Positions 8,908-17,848 are shown, counted from the stretch's first letter. The stretch is DNA of 64,000 bases from Dictyobacter kobayashii (GCF_003967555.1 NZ_BIFS01000002.1:2170001-2234000); one strand, 5' to 3'. Notes: generated from the sequence alone by a model not told the origin. Numbers and translations: made by a program.

Positions 8908-10292
8908 TGACCATGAAGACATACGATCTTGTGATTCGTGGTGGCACGCTGGTAACGGTCAATGGTATACGCCGGGCGGATGTCGCGGTGGTTGATGAAC
9001 GTATTGTGGCAATTTCACCCGAACTGAGTGGTGGCGCGCAGGCTGTGATTGATGCCTACAACCTGCATATCTTTCCAGGTGTGATCGATGCTCATGTACA
9101 CTTTAATGAACCGGGACGTACCTTCTGGGAAGGTATCGCTAGCGGTTCCAGTGCTCTGGCCGCGGGTGGCGCGACCGCTTTTTTCGATATGCCTCTAAAT
9201 GCTCATCCACCTACAATAGATGCTGCCAGTTTCGCTGAGAAGTTAGCGGCCGCCGAAGCCTCATCCTATGTTGATTTTGGACTGTGGGGTGGCCTGGTGC
9301 CGGGGAATATTGAGCAACTGGACGAGTTGGCTGAGCGGGGAGTGGTGGGCTTCAAGGCTTTTATGAGCAATAGCGGCATCGAGGATTTTCAGGCAGTGGA
9401 TGATGCAACCCTTTACCAGGGTATGCAACGGTCGGCACAGCTAGGCAGATTGGTTGCGGTGCACGCAGAAAATGATCAGCTTACTGCTGCATTGGCTCAG
9501 GAGGCGCGCACACAGGGAAGAGTCGGAGTGCAGGATTATCTGGCTTCGCGACCAGTTGTGGCCGAACTGGAAGCTATTGAGCGCGCGATTACCTTTGCCC
9601 GCGAGACTGGCTGTGCTTTACATATCGTCCATGTTAGTAGCGGTCGTGGTGTGCGCCTGGTGGCCAGCGCGCGGGCACAAGGAGTTGACGTTAGCTGTGA
9701 GACCTGCCCACATTACCTGGTTTTGACTGAAGAGGATATGGTGGAACTGGGGGCGCTAGCCAAGTGTGCTCCACCTCTGCGTGCTGTGGATGAGCAGGCC
9801 GCTCTCTGGCAGCATCTATTTTCTGGTACCTTGCCCATGGTTAGCTCGGATCATTCGCCTGCGCCATTTGAAATGAAAGAGCGTCCTGATTTCTTTGAGG
9901 CCTGGGGAGGGATCTCTGGTTGTCAGTCCCTGCTTGCGCTATTGTTGACGGAAGGTTATCACCGGCGCCATATGCCTTTATCGCTTATCGCTGCCGCCAC
10001 CTCAGAATTTGTCGCGCGCCGCTTCCAACTTCCTCCTTATAAGGGTCGGTTAGAAGTGGGAGCTGATGCTGATTTTGCCTTGATTGATTTAAGTGCTACA
10101 TACCAGCTACAGTCCCATGATCTCTTCTATCGACATGCGCATAGTCCCTATGTTGGGCGCGATTTTCGCGGGCGCGTGGTACGCACCCTGGTTCGTGGTC
10201 GAACGGTCTTTCTGGACGGCAAAATTATGGGCCCTCCAGGCGGTCATTTTTTACAGCCCTTTCCGCTTATCCCGAGTCTGGAAAGTATATAG
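8907..10292 (+). CDS. allB: allantoinase
   Basis: Opens the allantoin ring to allantoate. Amidohydrolase/dihydroorotase-type protein of about 461 residues. Metal ligands are in DAHVHFNEPGR (HxH), the carbamylated Lys in GVVGFKAFMS, histidines in VAVHAEN and LHIVHVSS, and the catalytic Asp in VSSDHSPAP. The ATG at 8907 overlaps the allC stop (TGATG) and GGGAGG precedes it. A TTG one codon earlier is possible but less likely. Cyclic-imide hydrolases are close relatives. The operon context favours allantoinase. Confidence 0.9.
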   Translation: MTMKTYDLVIRGGTLVTVNGIRRADVAVVDERIVAISPELSGGAQAVIDAYNLHIFPGVIDAHVHFNEPGRTFWEGIASGSSALAAGGATAFFDMPLNAHPPTIDAASFAEKLAAAEASSYVDFGLWGGLVPGNIEQLDELAERGVVGFKAFMSNSGIEDFQAVDDATLYQGMQRSAQLGRLVAVHAENDQLTAALAQEARTQGRVGVQDYLASRPVVAELEAIERAITFARETGCALHIVHVSSGRGVRLVASARAQGVDVSCETCPHYLVLTEEDMVELGALAKCAPPLRAVDEQAALWQHLFSGTLPMVSSDHSPAPFEMKERPDFFEAWGGISGCQSLLALLLTEGYHRRHMPLSLIAAATSEFVARRFQLPPYKGRLEVGADADFALIDLSATYQLQSHDLFYRHAHSPYVGRDFRGRVVRTLVRGRTVFLDGKIMGPPGGHFLQPFPLIPSLESI

Positions 10293-10333
10293 TAGTTAGA
10301 GACAATGTATGTGCCGCTAAATTAGAAAGCTGA

Positions 10334-11743
10334 ATGCCTATGTGGCAAACCTATTTGCAACCTACACGCCTCGAAGAAGCTCTGGATTGTATATGGGAGC
10401 ATAAAGAGCAGGCTCGCATCATTGCTGGTGGAACTGATGTGCTGGTTGAGTTGCAGCGTGCGGTGAAACCAACAACGACCTTGATCGATGTGAGCAAATT
10501 GCATGAGCTTAAATATGTGCGCGAGGAGCATGGCGAGATCGTGTTGGGGGCCCTGGCCACCCATAACGATGTGATTATGTCTGAGCTCTGTCGGCGTGAC
10601 GCTGCTCCCCTGGCGCAAGCGTGCTGGGAGGTCGGGGCGCCGCCTATTCGTACCCGGGCGACGATTGCCGGAAATCTGATTACGGCCTCGCCTGCCAATG
10701 ATACTATCGCGCCTTTGCTGGCTCTCAATGCTCGTGTTATACTCACGCACTCACATGGGGAACGCAGTATTCCGCTGGAACATTTCTATACTGGTGTGCG
10801 CCGAACACTTCTGCAGCCTGGAGAAATGTTGCGAGAGATCCGTTTCCCGTGTATGTCTGAACAGCAACGTGGCCTCTTCATCAAATTAGGTTTGCGCCGG
10901 GCTCAGGCCATTTCAGTGATTAATCTGGCCCTGGTCATCACTTTTGATAATGAATATGTCAATGAGGCTCAAATCACCCTGGGCTGTCTTGCCCCTACGG
11001 TGGTTCATGCTCGCAGTAGTGAAATATTTCTAGCGGGGAAACGGCTGACCCCGGAGATCTGTCGCGAGGCGGCACTCCTGGCTGCGCGGGATGTCAATCC
11101 AATCGGGGATGTGCGCTCTTCCGCGGATTATCGCCTGGAGACCCTTTCAACCCTGCTGGCCGATGGTTTGCAGCGCCTATCTGCTCCACAGGAAACACCG
11201 GATTGGATGCGGCAACCTGTCTCGTTGGAGACGCCATGGCTTGAAGAAGCTGATATAGCGCCGTTGGGTGAGCAGATAGAGACAACTATTAATGGGCAAG
11301 CCTATCAACTATGTGGGGCACAACAAAAGACCTTATTGAATGCTTTGCGTGAAGATGCTGGCTTAACTGGTGCCAAGGAGGGCTGTGCCGAGGGTGAATG
11401 TGGCGCCTGCACCGTCTGGCTGAATGGTCAGGCTGTGATGTCCTGTCTCGTTCCTGCAGCCCAGGCTCATGGTGCCACTGTCACTACTATTGAAGGTCTG
11501 GCGCGAGGCGAACAATTGCATCCGCTGCAGCAGGCATTTATCGATCATGCTGCCGTCCAATGCGGCTATTGCATCCCTGGCATGTTGATGTCGGGTGCCA
11601 GATTGCTGGCTGAATATCGGCGGCCTTCAATCGAACAGATTCGCACTGCTTTGAGCGGAAATATCTGTCGCTGTACAGGCTATCGCAAAATCTGGGAGGC
11701 CGTACAGAGCGTTGGGGAGCAGCAAGGAGACAAAGAGGTATGA
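10334..11743 (+). CDS. xanthine dehydrogenase FAD / 2Fe-2S fusion subunit
   Basis: A 469-residue electron-transfer subunit of the molybdenum hydroxylase family. The FAD-binding domain comes first (residues ~1-290; IIAGGTDVLVEL and TRATIAGNLITASPANDT), then a 2Fe-2S domain (~315-465). Cluster cysteines are in KEGCAEGECGAC and MSC, and in QCGYCIPGM and NICRCTGY. Eukaryotic XDH has the opposite order (FeS then FAD), so this is an independent CoxM-CoxS style fusion. Its stop overlaps the start of the molybdopterin subunit. It would pass electrons from xanthine oxidation to NAD+ or another acceptor. Confidence 0.9.
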   Translation: MPMWQTYLQPTRLEEALDCIWEHKEQARIIAGGTDVLVELQRAVKPTTTLIDVSKLHELKYVREEHGEIVLGALATHNDVIMSELCRRDAAPLAQACWEVGAPPIRTRATIAGNLITASPANDTIAPLLALNARVILTHSHGERSIPLEHFYTGVRRTLLQPGEMLREIRFPCMSEQQRGLFIKLGLRRAQAISVINLALVITFDNEYVNEAQITLGCLAPTVVHARSSEIFLAGKRLTPEICREAALLAARDVNPIGDVRSSADYRLETLSTLLADGLQRLSAPQETPDWMRQPVSLETPWLEEADIAPLGEQIETTINGQAYQLCGAQQKTLLNALREDAGLTGAKEGCAEGECGACTVWLNGQAVMSCLVPAAQAHGATVTTIEGLARGEQLHPLQQAFIDHAAVQCGYCIPGMLMSGARLLAEYRRPSIEQIRTALSGNICRCTGYRKIWEAVQSVGEQQGDKEV

Positions 11744-13920
11744 CTGAATTGATTGGTGCATCCTTACCGCGTCCGGATGCGCTGGGGAAAGTGACGGGAG
11801 CTACCTGCTATCCCGCTGACCTGGTGCGGCCGGGTATGCTGCACGCGCAGGTGGTCTTTGCCCATCGTCCCCATGCACGCATCCTCTCTATTAAGACCAC
11901 GGCAGCCCTGGCGTTTCCCGGCGTGGTGGCTGTATTGACGGCGCAAGATGTCCCTTACAATGCCTTTGGCCTGATTGAGGCTGATCAGCCCGTGCTCTGC
12001 CAGGATGTGGTGCGTTTTGAGGGGGATAAAGTTGCGCTGGTGGTGGCCGAGACAAAGCAGGCAGCCAGTACAGCGGCCGCGCTGGTCGCTGTTGACTATG
12101 AGGACCTGCCAGCGGTTACGGATACGCAAACCGCCCTGGCCAGCGCTGCCCCCTTAGTTGATGAACGCCGTGGGAGCAATCTGCTCTTCCATTTCCCTTT
12201 GCGCAAAGGTGATATCGCTCAAGCCTTTGCTGAGGCCGATGCTGTCGTGGAAGAGACCTTTACCACGACCTGGCAGGAGCATGCTTTTTTGCAGCCCGAG
12301 GCCGGTATTGCCTATATTGATGAGCAGGGTCGCCTGGTGTTAGAGGCGGCTGGCCAATGGTTGCACGAAGATCGGCGCCAGCTTGCGCAGATGCTCAAAC
12401 TGCCTGAGGAGCAGGTGGTTATACGCTATGCTGCCATTGGAGGCGCTTTTGGTGGGCGTGAAGACCTCTCGATGCAGCATGTGTTGGCTCTGGCGGCCTG
12501 GAAATTACAACGGCCCGTGGCTCTCGTCTGGAGTCGCGAGGAGTCAATGATCGGACACCATAAACGTCATCCTGTCACTATCTCTTGTCGCTGGGGTGGC
12601 AAACGCGATGGTAAGATTACGGCGATTGAAGCTACTGTTGTGGCCGATGGAGGCGCCTATGCCTCAACCAGCGTGGAAGTAGTCAAGGACATTGCGCTCT
12701 TTGCCAGCGGCTGTTATGAAATTGAGAATATTGCTGTTGATGGTTATGCAGTCTATACCAATAATATACCCGCCGGCGCTTTTCGTGGCTTTGGCGCTCC
12801 ACAGGCCCAGTTTGCCAGCGAGCTGATGCTGACGCGCCTGGCCCAGTCTCTGCAGCTAGATCCGGCTGAGCTTCGACGGCGTAATATTTACCGCGAGGGC
12901 AGTCTTGAACCTACCCAACAGCCACTTCCAGCAGGTGTTAGCGCCTTGCTGGTCCTGGAACGTTGTCTGGAGGAGGCACGGAGCCGTTGGGGATATGGTG
13001 AGCCACAAACCCAGACGACAGGCCATTTGAAGCAAGGAATCGGTATCGCCTGTGGTATCAAGAATGTTGGCTATTCGTTCGGTTTTCCCGAACAGGCGAC
13101 CGCGACGGTTGAGGTATATGGACAGGCTGAACTGGAGCGTGCCGACGTGCGTATCGGAGCAGCCGATGTCGGGCAAGGATCGCACCTGGTCCTGCGCCAG
13201 ATCGTCGCTGAAACCTTGCAGTTGCCACTGGATAAAGTGACGATGATCTGCACCGATAGTAGTGAGTCTCCCAACGCTGGCAGCGCCTCAGCCTCCCGTA
13301 TGACCTTCATGGGTGGGCGTGCCGTGCATGACGCGGCCCATGAAGCGCGCAATAAGTGGAGCTATACTGACGAGTACCAGGCCCAGGCCACCGTTCAATA
13401 TCGAGCTCCCCATACGACCGCCATTGATCCTGTGACCTATAGCGGCGTTCCTAACTACTGCTATGGCTATGCCGCCCAGGCCGTCAAAGTCGAGGTCAAC
13501 ACCCTTACCGGACAGGTACAGGTGCTGGGCATTATCAGCGTACACGATGTGGGTAAGGCTATTAATATGCAGCAAGTTACCGGGCAGATCGAAGGCTGCC
13601 TGGCGCAGGCCCTGGGCTATGCCCTGATTGAAAATTTTCAGATGAAGCAGGGCCGTGTACTCACACCTTACTTTAGCACCTACCTGTTGCCTACCGTGCT
13701 GGACATGCCGACCGAGATCGTCCCTATTGTCTTAGAGCTGGCCGATCCGCATGGACCCTATGGAGCGCGTGGCGTCGCTGAAATGCCATTAGTCCCCTTC
13801 GCACCAGCGGTAGCCAGTGCCATCCACAACGCCACCGGCGCCTGGCTACACCAATTGCCAATGACCCCCGAACGCGTATTGGCAGCCCTGCACACTCAAA
13901 CAATACAACCTACTAGCTAA
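11740..13920 (+). CDS. xanthine dehydrogenase molybdopterin-binding subunit
   Basis: Catalytic subunit that hydroxylates hypoxanthine or xanthine to urate, 726 residues. Moco-binding segments are IGGAFGGREDLSMQH and GAFRGFGAPQAQFASE. DVGQGSHLVLRQI is the Q-loop region, and the catalytic Glu is in GARGVAEMPLVPF near the C-terminus. It overlaps the FAD/FeS gene by four bases (ATGA). It is shorter than the ~760-800 typical of CoxL-like proteins because the region around residue 540 is compact. No Moco-insertion chaperone (XdhC) gene is present. Other molybdenum hydroxylases look similar. The purine context decides. Confidence 0.9.
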   Translation: MTELIGASLPRPDALGKVTGATCYPADLVRPGMLHAQVVFAHRPHARILSIKTTAALAFPGVVAVLTAQDVPYNAFGLIEADQPVLCQDVVRFEGDKVALVVAETKQAASTAAALVAVDYEDLPAVTDTQTALASAAPLVDERRGSNLLFHFPLRKGDIAQAFAEADAVVEETFTTTWQEHAFLQPEAGIAYIDEQGRLVLEAAGQWLHEDRRQLAQMLKLPEEQVVIRYAAIGGAFGGREDLSMQHVLALAAWKLQRPVALVWSREESMIGHHKRHPVTISCRWGGKRDGKITAIEATVVADGGAYASTSVEVVKDIALFASGCYEIENIAVDGYAVYTNNIPAGAFRGFGAPQAQFASELMLTRLAQSLQLDPAELRRRNIYREGSLEPTQQPLPAGVSALLVLERCLEEARSRWGYGEPQTQTTGHLKQGIGIACGIKNVGYSFGFPEQATATVEVYGQAELERADVRIGAADVGQGSHLVLRQIVAETLQLPLDKVTMICTDSSESPNAGSASASRMTFMGGRAVHDAAHEARNKWSYTDEYQAQATVQYRAPHTTAIDPVTYSGVPNYCYGYAAQAVKVEVNTLTGQVQVLGIISVHDVGKAINMQQVTGQIEGCLAQALGYALIENFQMKQGRVLTPYFSTYLLPTVLDMPTEIVPIVLELADPHGPYGARGVAEMPLVPFAPAVASAIHNATGAWLHQLPMTPERVLAALHTQTIQPTS

Positions 13921-13980
13921 AATTGGCCATATGATCTTTTACATATAAATAAACAGGGCAGAAATTAAAAAAGATAGAAA

Positions 13981-14068
13981 GCGGGAGGTGCAGGAGGGCC
14001 GGCGAGGCCCTTCTGCCGGGGTGCGGGGTGTCCCGCTCACCTCTCCCCAACCTCCCGCCGCAGGCGGG
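13981..14068. repeat. compound hairpin 3' of the purine operon
   Basis: A GC-rich structure. GCGGGAGG (13981-13988) can pair with CCTCCCGC (14051-14058). An inner hairpin spans 13990-14016 (11-bp arms, one G.T). A short hairpin CCCGCC-GCA-GGCGGG follows at 14054-14068. The short hairpin with its GCA triloop is the same design as those at 2644-2658, 47672-47684 and 63095-63107. It may act as a terminator or mRNA end-stabiliser. There is no U-tract. Confidence 0.55.
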
Positions 14069-14113
14069 AATGGAAACGATGTTTTATTACCTATTAAATA
14101 GGAGTGAATTTTA

Positions 14114-14528
14114 ATGCAGAAGATAAAGATTGTCGCTGGCCCCTTTGAATTTAGTGCTCGAATGGAAGAAGATCTAGCCCCAAAACCTGCGCCGCCTTTC
14201 AAAAACTACTGCCATTTCAGAACAAAATCATCCAGGCCCGTTGGAGCGGTGAAGCAGCCTGGATTCCCTGGGCGATCTGGATGTCGGCCTGGGCTTTGAA
14301 AACCACACCAGTCATCCAGGGGCGGGCCAGATTCTACTTTATCCAGGGGGATATAGCGAGACTGAGATCCTCTTCCCTTATGGCAGCACCAGTTTTGCCA
14401 GCAAAATGGGACAACTGGCAGGCAACCACTTCCTCACCATCGTCTCTGGTGCCGAGCAATTTAACAAGCTCGGACGGTTGATACTGTGGGAAGGAGCCCA
14501 GGATATTCTTTTTGAACGGGCAGAATAA
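14114..14528 (+). pseudogene. DUF3830 family protein, two frameshifts
   Basis: About 139 residues when joined, starting MQKIKIVAGPFEFSARMEED and ending GRLILWEGAQDILFERAE. I recognise the family (DUF3830, cyclophilin-like fold), which often sits next to amidohydrolase and purine or pyrimidine genes. Two bases appear missing: in the A4 run 14182-14185 and the C3 run 14266-14268. It may be the last gene of the purine operon, although a GC-rich hairpin separates it from xanthine dehydrogenase. The function of the family is not established. Confidence 0.7.
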
Positions 14529-14612
14529 TTTAAATCTCTATTGACCGGCTTGCATGAGCTAACTCATCGCAAGCTGCCTGCCTGCCTTTCCAAATAACGC
14601 CCTTTTTTGATC

Positions 14613-14640
14613 TTGACAATTTGCCTTTTTCGCATATGAT
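14613..14640 (+). promoter_or_regulatory. promoter upstream of padR
   Basis: TTGACA (14613-14618), a 16-base spacer, TATGAT (14635-14640), followed at once by TAAGTCAG. The same -10 plus TTAAGTCAG string recurs at 15424-15437 before hsmA. This suggests both are controlled by one regulator, most simply PadR itself. Confidence 0.55.
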
Positions 14641-14739
14641 TAAGTCAGCGTTGGCCTTGATGAGAGGGCCTCTGATGGGTATTCAGGTGGACTCTATGAC
14701 ATGCATAGAGACCAGATGTTGTGCTTTGTAGGTGAGGAT

Positions 14740-15315
14740 ATGTATAAACCATTAATGTTACTCGGGCTGCTGGCGGAGCGCCCGATGTATGGGCAACAGA
14801 TCCGCGAGGTTATCGAACTGCATCACGATGCTTTTTCACAGTTCATTAAAAAGCCGACGATGTATTATCATCTGGATCGGCTTGTTAGCGAGGGCCTGCT
14901 TGAAGTGCGCAGTGAAGTTGTCGAGGCTCCTGGCCCCGGCCTGGCCTATCAGGATGTCGCCTTACGCGAGCGCGAGGTATACTATCTAACAGATGCCGGG
15001 CGTCAACGCTTCGCTTTCCTCCTGCGCGAAGCCTTGCAATCCTACGAACCAGGTCCCAGCGTGATCGATGCCGCCATCTTTTTCCTTGACCAACTGGCAC
15101 CTCAGGAGGCTGTGAGCCTTCTCCAGGCGCGACGAGAGCGGCTTATACGTGAACGTGCGCAGGTAACAGAGCAGATTGCCGCCATGGGTGAACAGGATCG
15201 GGCTCATCTGATTGTTAATGATCACACCTGTACCTCGCTGGATGCTGAGATCGGTTGGTTAGAACGCACGATTGCCCGTTTGTCTCTTCCTCGAACGGTG
15301 AGGCCAGAGCTGTAA
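14740..15315 (+). CDS. PadR family transcriptional regulator
   Basis: About 191 residues. The N-terminal winged helix is typical of PadR (MYKPLMLLGLLAERPMYGQQI, then TMYYHLDRLVSEGLLEV). A helical C-terminal domain (residues ~105-185) would form the dimer interface. The ATG at 14740 follows GGTGAGG. An in-frame ATG at 14701 would add 13 unlikely residues. The downstream hsmA-like membrane gene has palindromic repeats in its leader, so PadR probably represses that gene and perhaps itself. Ligand unknown. Confidence 0.88.
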   Translation: MYKPLMLLGLLAERPMYGQQIREVIELHHDAFSQFIKKPTMYYHLDRLVSEGLLEVRSEVVEAPGPGLAYQDVALREREVYYLTDAGRQRFAFLLREALQSYEPGPSVIDAAIFFLDQLAPQEAVSLLQARRERLIRERAQVTEQIAAMGEQDRAHLIVNDHTCTSLDAEIGWLERTIARLSLPRTVRPEL

Positions 15316-15400
15316 TCATGCCCATCAGTTGCCTGGCCTGCAATGAGTGATCCCTCCACCACGTTTCAACGCGTAAAGTTCCCTCGTTTGTTTTTGGCCC

Positions 15401-15429
15401 TTGTTATGCTGGAGTTTTTCAGCTATAAT
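15401..15429 (+). promoter_or_regulatory. promoter for hsmA-like gene
   Basis: TTGTTA (15401-15406), a 17-base spacer, TATAAT (15424-15429), followed by TAAGTCAGATTTGACA. The latter is a near-palindrome (AGTCA/TGACA) overlapping the start of transcription. Confidence 0.55.
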
Positions 15430-15497
15430 TAAGTCAGATTTGACATGATTGAAATGAGCTGATTTTTACATAAAATATAGATGCTTATCCAGCAGAC

Positions 15498-15532
15498 TTT
15501 TTTTTGTGAATTGAGTCAACATTTGACTTAAT
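15498..15532. promoter_or_regulatory. operator repeat 1 in hsmA leader
   Basis: T8, then GTGAATTG and the perfect palindrome AGTCAACATTTGACT (15514-15528). Identical over 35 bases to the copy at 15598-15632. Read on the minus strand the end also gives TATAATTAAGTCA, matching the plus-strand promoter motif, so a minus-strand start is conceivable. Confidence 0.6.
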
Positions 15533-15597
15533 TATAGCGAAGAATCTTTGCGTGGATGATAGATAGGCATGTATGTTTATGCTCGTTCGGCATGTTG

Positions 15598-15632
15598 TTT
15601 TTTTTGTGAATTGAGTCAACATTTGACTTAAT
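15598..15632. promoter_or_regulatory. operator repeat 2 in hsmA leader
   Basis: Second exact 35-base copy, palindrome AGTCAACATTTGACT at 15614-15628, ending 27 bases before the hsmA-like start codon. Spacing of 100 bases is about 9.5 helical turns at 10.5 bp per turn, so looping between the sites is possible but not implied. Confidence 0.6.
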
Positions 15633-15659
15633 AGAAGAAATAGAATTGGAGATCTTTCG

Positions 15660-16040
15660 ATGTCGTTATTACCTTTAGCCATTATTGCAATGACGGTTGC
15701 TTTAATCCTCTATACCATTGGAGTATGGAGTGAGCGCATTGCCAAATACCTGAAGGCCTGGCACCTTTTTTTCTTCTGGGGTGGACTCCTGTTTGACTCT
15801 GCCGGGACTGAGATGATGCATCTGCTGGCGGGTGGACAATTCGATATCAGCCTGCACAGTATGACTGGAGCTGTCGCGCTCCTCCTTATGGGTATGCATG
15901 CTATTTGGGCGACTATCGTCCTGCGGCGTAACCGGAAGCAGGAGATCGAGAATTTTCATCGCTTGAGCCTGGTTGTTTGGATCTTGTGGTTGATCCCTTA
16001 TGGTACCGGTGTTGTACTGAATAGTGGGCTCTTGCACTAA
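15660..16040 (+). CDS. HsmA-like (TIGR03987) four-TM membrane protein
   Basis: A 126-residue integral membrane protein with four predicted helices: LLPLAIIAMTVALILYTIG, KAWHLFFFWGGLLFDSAG, a segment over residues ~62-82, and LVVWILWLIPYGTGVVL. It matches the HsmA/TIGR03987 family, one member of which is linked to heat stress and multidrug tolerance. Function here is inferred only. It lies behind PadR and PadR-type operators, the usual context for drug-responsive membrane genes. Confidence 0.75.
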   Translation: MSLLPLAIIAMTVALILYTIGVWSERIAKYLKAWHLFFFWGGLLFDSAGTEMMHLLAGGQFDISLHSMTGAVALLLMGMHAIWATIVLRRNRKQEIENFHRLSLVVWILWLIPYGTGVVLNSGLLH

Positions 16041-16164
16041 TACTACATTGGGGAAGTTTATAACTACAAGTAGGATAATAGCGCTGCCTGTGGTCATGGT
16101 GAGTGTCTATAGGCGGCGTGCTATACTGGTGGCAAATAGAAGCGAAGCGGAGGTCACATCTATT

Positions 16165-16455
16165 ATGCCAGCTATAACGAATAAGCAAGATATTATTGCC
16201 TACTTTGAAGAGAAGAAGCAGCGCAAAACAACTGAGGGAGATGCATACATCCAGGCGCTCGATCATCTTCTGGCGCTGCTCAATGAGACAGAAAGTATCT
16301 CAGCCATCAAATCGGCGGTGCGCACTTTGCATCGCAACGAATTGAAAGAGATCCAGAATGCTGAAAGCGCTGAGCTACGCATCGAATTGCGTAAAAAGCT
16401 TGCTTTATACGACGATTGTTTGATGCAGTTACGCAACCTGCCAGCACAGGCATAA
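16165..16455 (+). CDS. hypothetical small helical protein
   Basis: About 96 residues, MPAITNKQDIIAYFEEKKQRK..., rich in charged residues and apparently all helical, ending RNLPAQA. Not recognised. GGAGG lies 11 bases before the chosen ATG. The same frame is open back to 16024, but the upstream part overlaps what looks like a leader. It is convergent with the methyltransferase and could be co-transcribed with hsmA. Confidence 0.5.
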   Translation: MPAITNKQDIIAYFEEKKQRKTTEGDAYIQALDHLLALLNETESISAIKSAVRTLHRNELKEIQNAESAELRIELRKKLALYDDCLMQLRNLPAQA

Positions 16456-16482
16456 GAGAACACAATCTATAATATTGTTCAG

Positions 16483-17070
16483 CTAATCTAAACTGGTGGG
16501 TTTGCGCGCAATGATATGGTAGATGTGCCAGTGTTTCGCGCTGCCTTCCGTTGTTCTGCCATCGGCATCTTCTTCCTCAAATGTGATGATCCGCAAGCCT
16601 TCGAGTTGAGCGAGAGCCTGAGCGCGCGTAAAAAAAGTTAAGTGATTGGTATTTGTATTCCACTCATCGTTGATACCAAAGAATTGCCCAACAACGATGC
16701 CGCCTGGTTTAAGGGATTGCTTGAGTCGGTCAAAAACGGTGGTGAATTGCTCCTTTGCTATAAATGGTAGCGCAAAATGGGCATTGATAAGCTCATAAGT
16801 TGCGAAAGAGAAGTCCTCGAAGGCGGCTTGTACCAATGTAAGCTTTCCTGTTGATAATGTTGTCAGTGCAGCCAGCGAAGCCTCCTCTTGATCAACGGCT
16901 GTTACCCGGAAGCCTCTTTGGAGTAAATAGCGCGTATCACGACCTGCGCCACAACCGAGATCTAGCGCTTCTCCCCCTATATGGTCTAGAAGCGAGATAG
17001 CCTGAAGCAGACCTGCTGAAGGAGGCTTATCTTTCGTCAACAGATAAAATTGATCCCAACTTTCTCGCAT
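16483..17070 (-). CDS. class I SAM-dependent methyltransferase
   Basis: A 195-residue Rossmann methyltransferase. The SAM-binding motif I is EALDLGCGAGRDTRYLL, with acidic motif II in VTAVDQEE. AAFEDFSF is motif III-like, followed by INAHFALPFI. It resembles the tellurite/thiopurine-type methyltransferases, but the substrate is not evident. It follows the DeoR gene by 19 bases on the same strand, so the two are probably one transcript. Confidence 0.85.
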   Translation of the reverse strand: MRESWDQFYLLTKDKPPSAGLLQAISLLDHIGGEALDLGCGAGRDTRYLLQRGFRVTAVDQEEASLAALTTLSTGKLTLVQAAFEDFSFATYELINAHFALPFIAKEQFTTVFDRLKQSLKPGGIVVGQFFGINDEWNTNTNHLTFFTRAQALAQLEGLRIITFEEEDADGRTTEGSAKHWHIYHIIARKPTSLD

Positions 17071-17089
17071 GATGTTTGTGTTCCATTCA

Positions 17090-17848
17090 TTAAGATTCAG
17101 CTCGGATGACCTGGATGCCTAGTTGCCGATATGGCGCCAGCATTCCTTCGTCGGTGGAGGTGTCGGTGACGAGGTAGGTGAGGGCGTTAAGGGGGGCGAC
17201 GATGTAGGGGGCGGCGGTTCCAAGCTTGGCCGCTTCGGTGACGGCCACGACTTCGGCGGCCTGTTCAATCATAGTGCGCTTGGTATAGACCTCTTCCATG
17301 TCTGGCATACTGATACCGATCTCGGGGTGCAGGCTACAGATGCCGAGGAAACAGAGGTCGGCGCGGATCTGTTTGAGTGCTTCAATGACCGGGACGCCGA
17401 TCATGGCCTGGGCGTCTTTCTTCAATTTTCCACCCAGTACCTGGACCTCGATATTGGGATGCAGGGCCAGGGTGGCGGCGACCGGTATGCTGTTGGTGAT
17501 GACGGTGGCCTGCCGATTTAAGGGGATCTGGTTGGCGATTTCGTGGACGGTAGTGCCACTATCCATAATAATGACCTGCCCATCATGGATCAGGCTGGCC
17601 GCCGTCCTGGCGATGGTAATTTTGGTGCTATTTTCTTCATGCTGGCGTTCTTCGTATGAAGACGAGCGCGCACGTGGTAGCGCACCGCCATGTACTCGTT
17701 GCAGGATACCGGCCTCGGCCAGCTCATTCAAATCCCGGCGAATCGTGTCCTCGGACACTTTTAATTGCACCACAAGATCGGTGCCCAGGATTTTTCCTTC
17801 TTGATGCAAGCGATTCACGATATAGCGCTGGCGCTCTTCTTTTAGCAT
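17090..17848 (-). CDS. DeoR/GlpR family transcriptional regulator
   Basis: 252-residue repressor of sugar-metabolism type. The N-terminal DeoR helix-turn-helix reads QRYIVNRLHQEGKI...VSEDTIRRDLNELAEAG, followed by the wing LQRVHGGAL. The C-terminal DeoRC sensor domain contains IIMDSGTTVHEIA (sugar-phosphate site) and LGICSLHPEIGIS. The start at 17848 (MLKEERQ) has GGAG nine bases upstream. A frame 15 codons longer exists without a site. No sugar genes adjoin it, so its target is unknown. Confidence 0.9.
   Translation of the reverse strand: MLKEERQRYIVNRLHQEGKILGTDLVVQLKVSEDTIRRDLNELAEAGILQRVHGGALPRARSSSYEERQHEENSTKITIARTAASLIHDGQVIIMDSGTTVHEIANQIPLNRQATVITNSIPVAATLALHPNIEVQVLGGKLKKDAQAMIGVPVIEALKQIRADLCFLGICSLHPEIGISMPDMEEVYTKRTMIEQAAEVVAVTEAAKLGTAAPYIVAPLNALTYLVTDTSTDEGMLAPYRQLGIQVIRAES

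Larger units (their letters stand above)
15316..15659. other. regulatory intergenic region upstream of hsmA
   Basis: Contains a promoter (15401-15429), a half-related palindrome right after it (15432-15445) and two identical 35-base repeats exactly 100 bases apart, each with a perfect operator-like palindrome. No gene is seen. Confidence 0.6.

Noticed and set aside
11740..13920. Internal deletion in the xanthine dehydrogenase large subunit
   Set aside because: The short segment near residue 540 keeps frame and flanking motifs, and compact members of the family exist.
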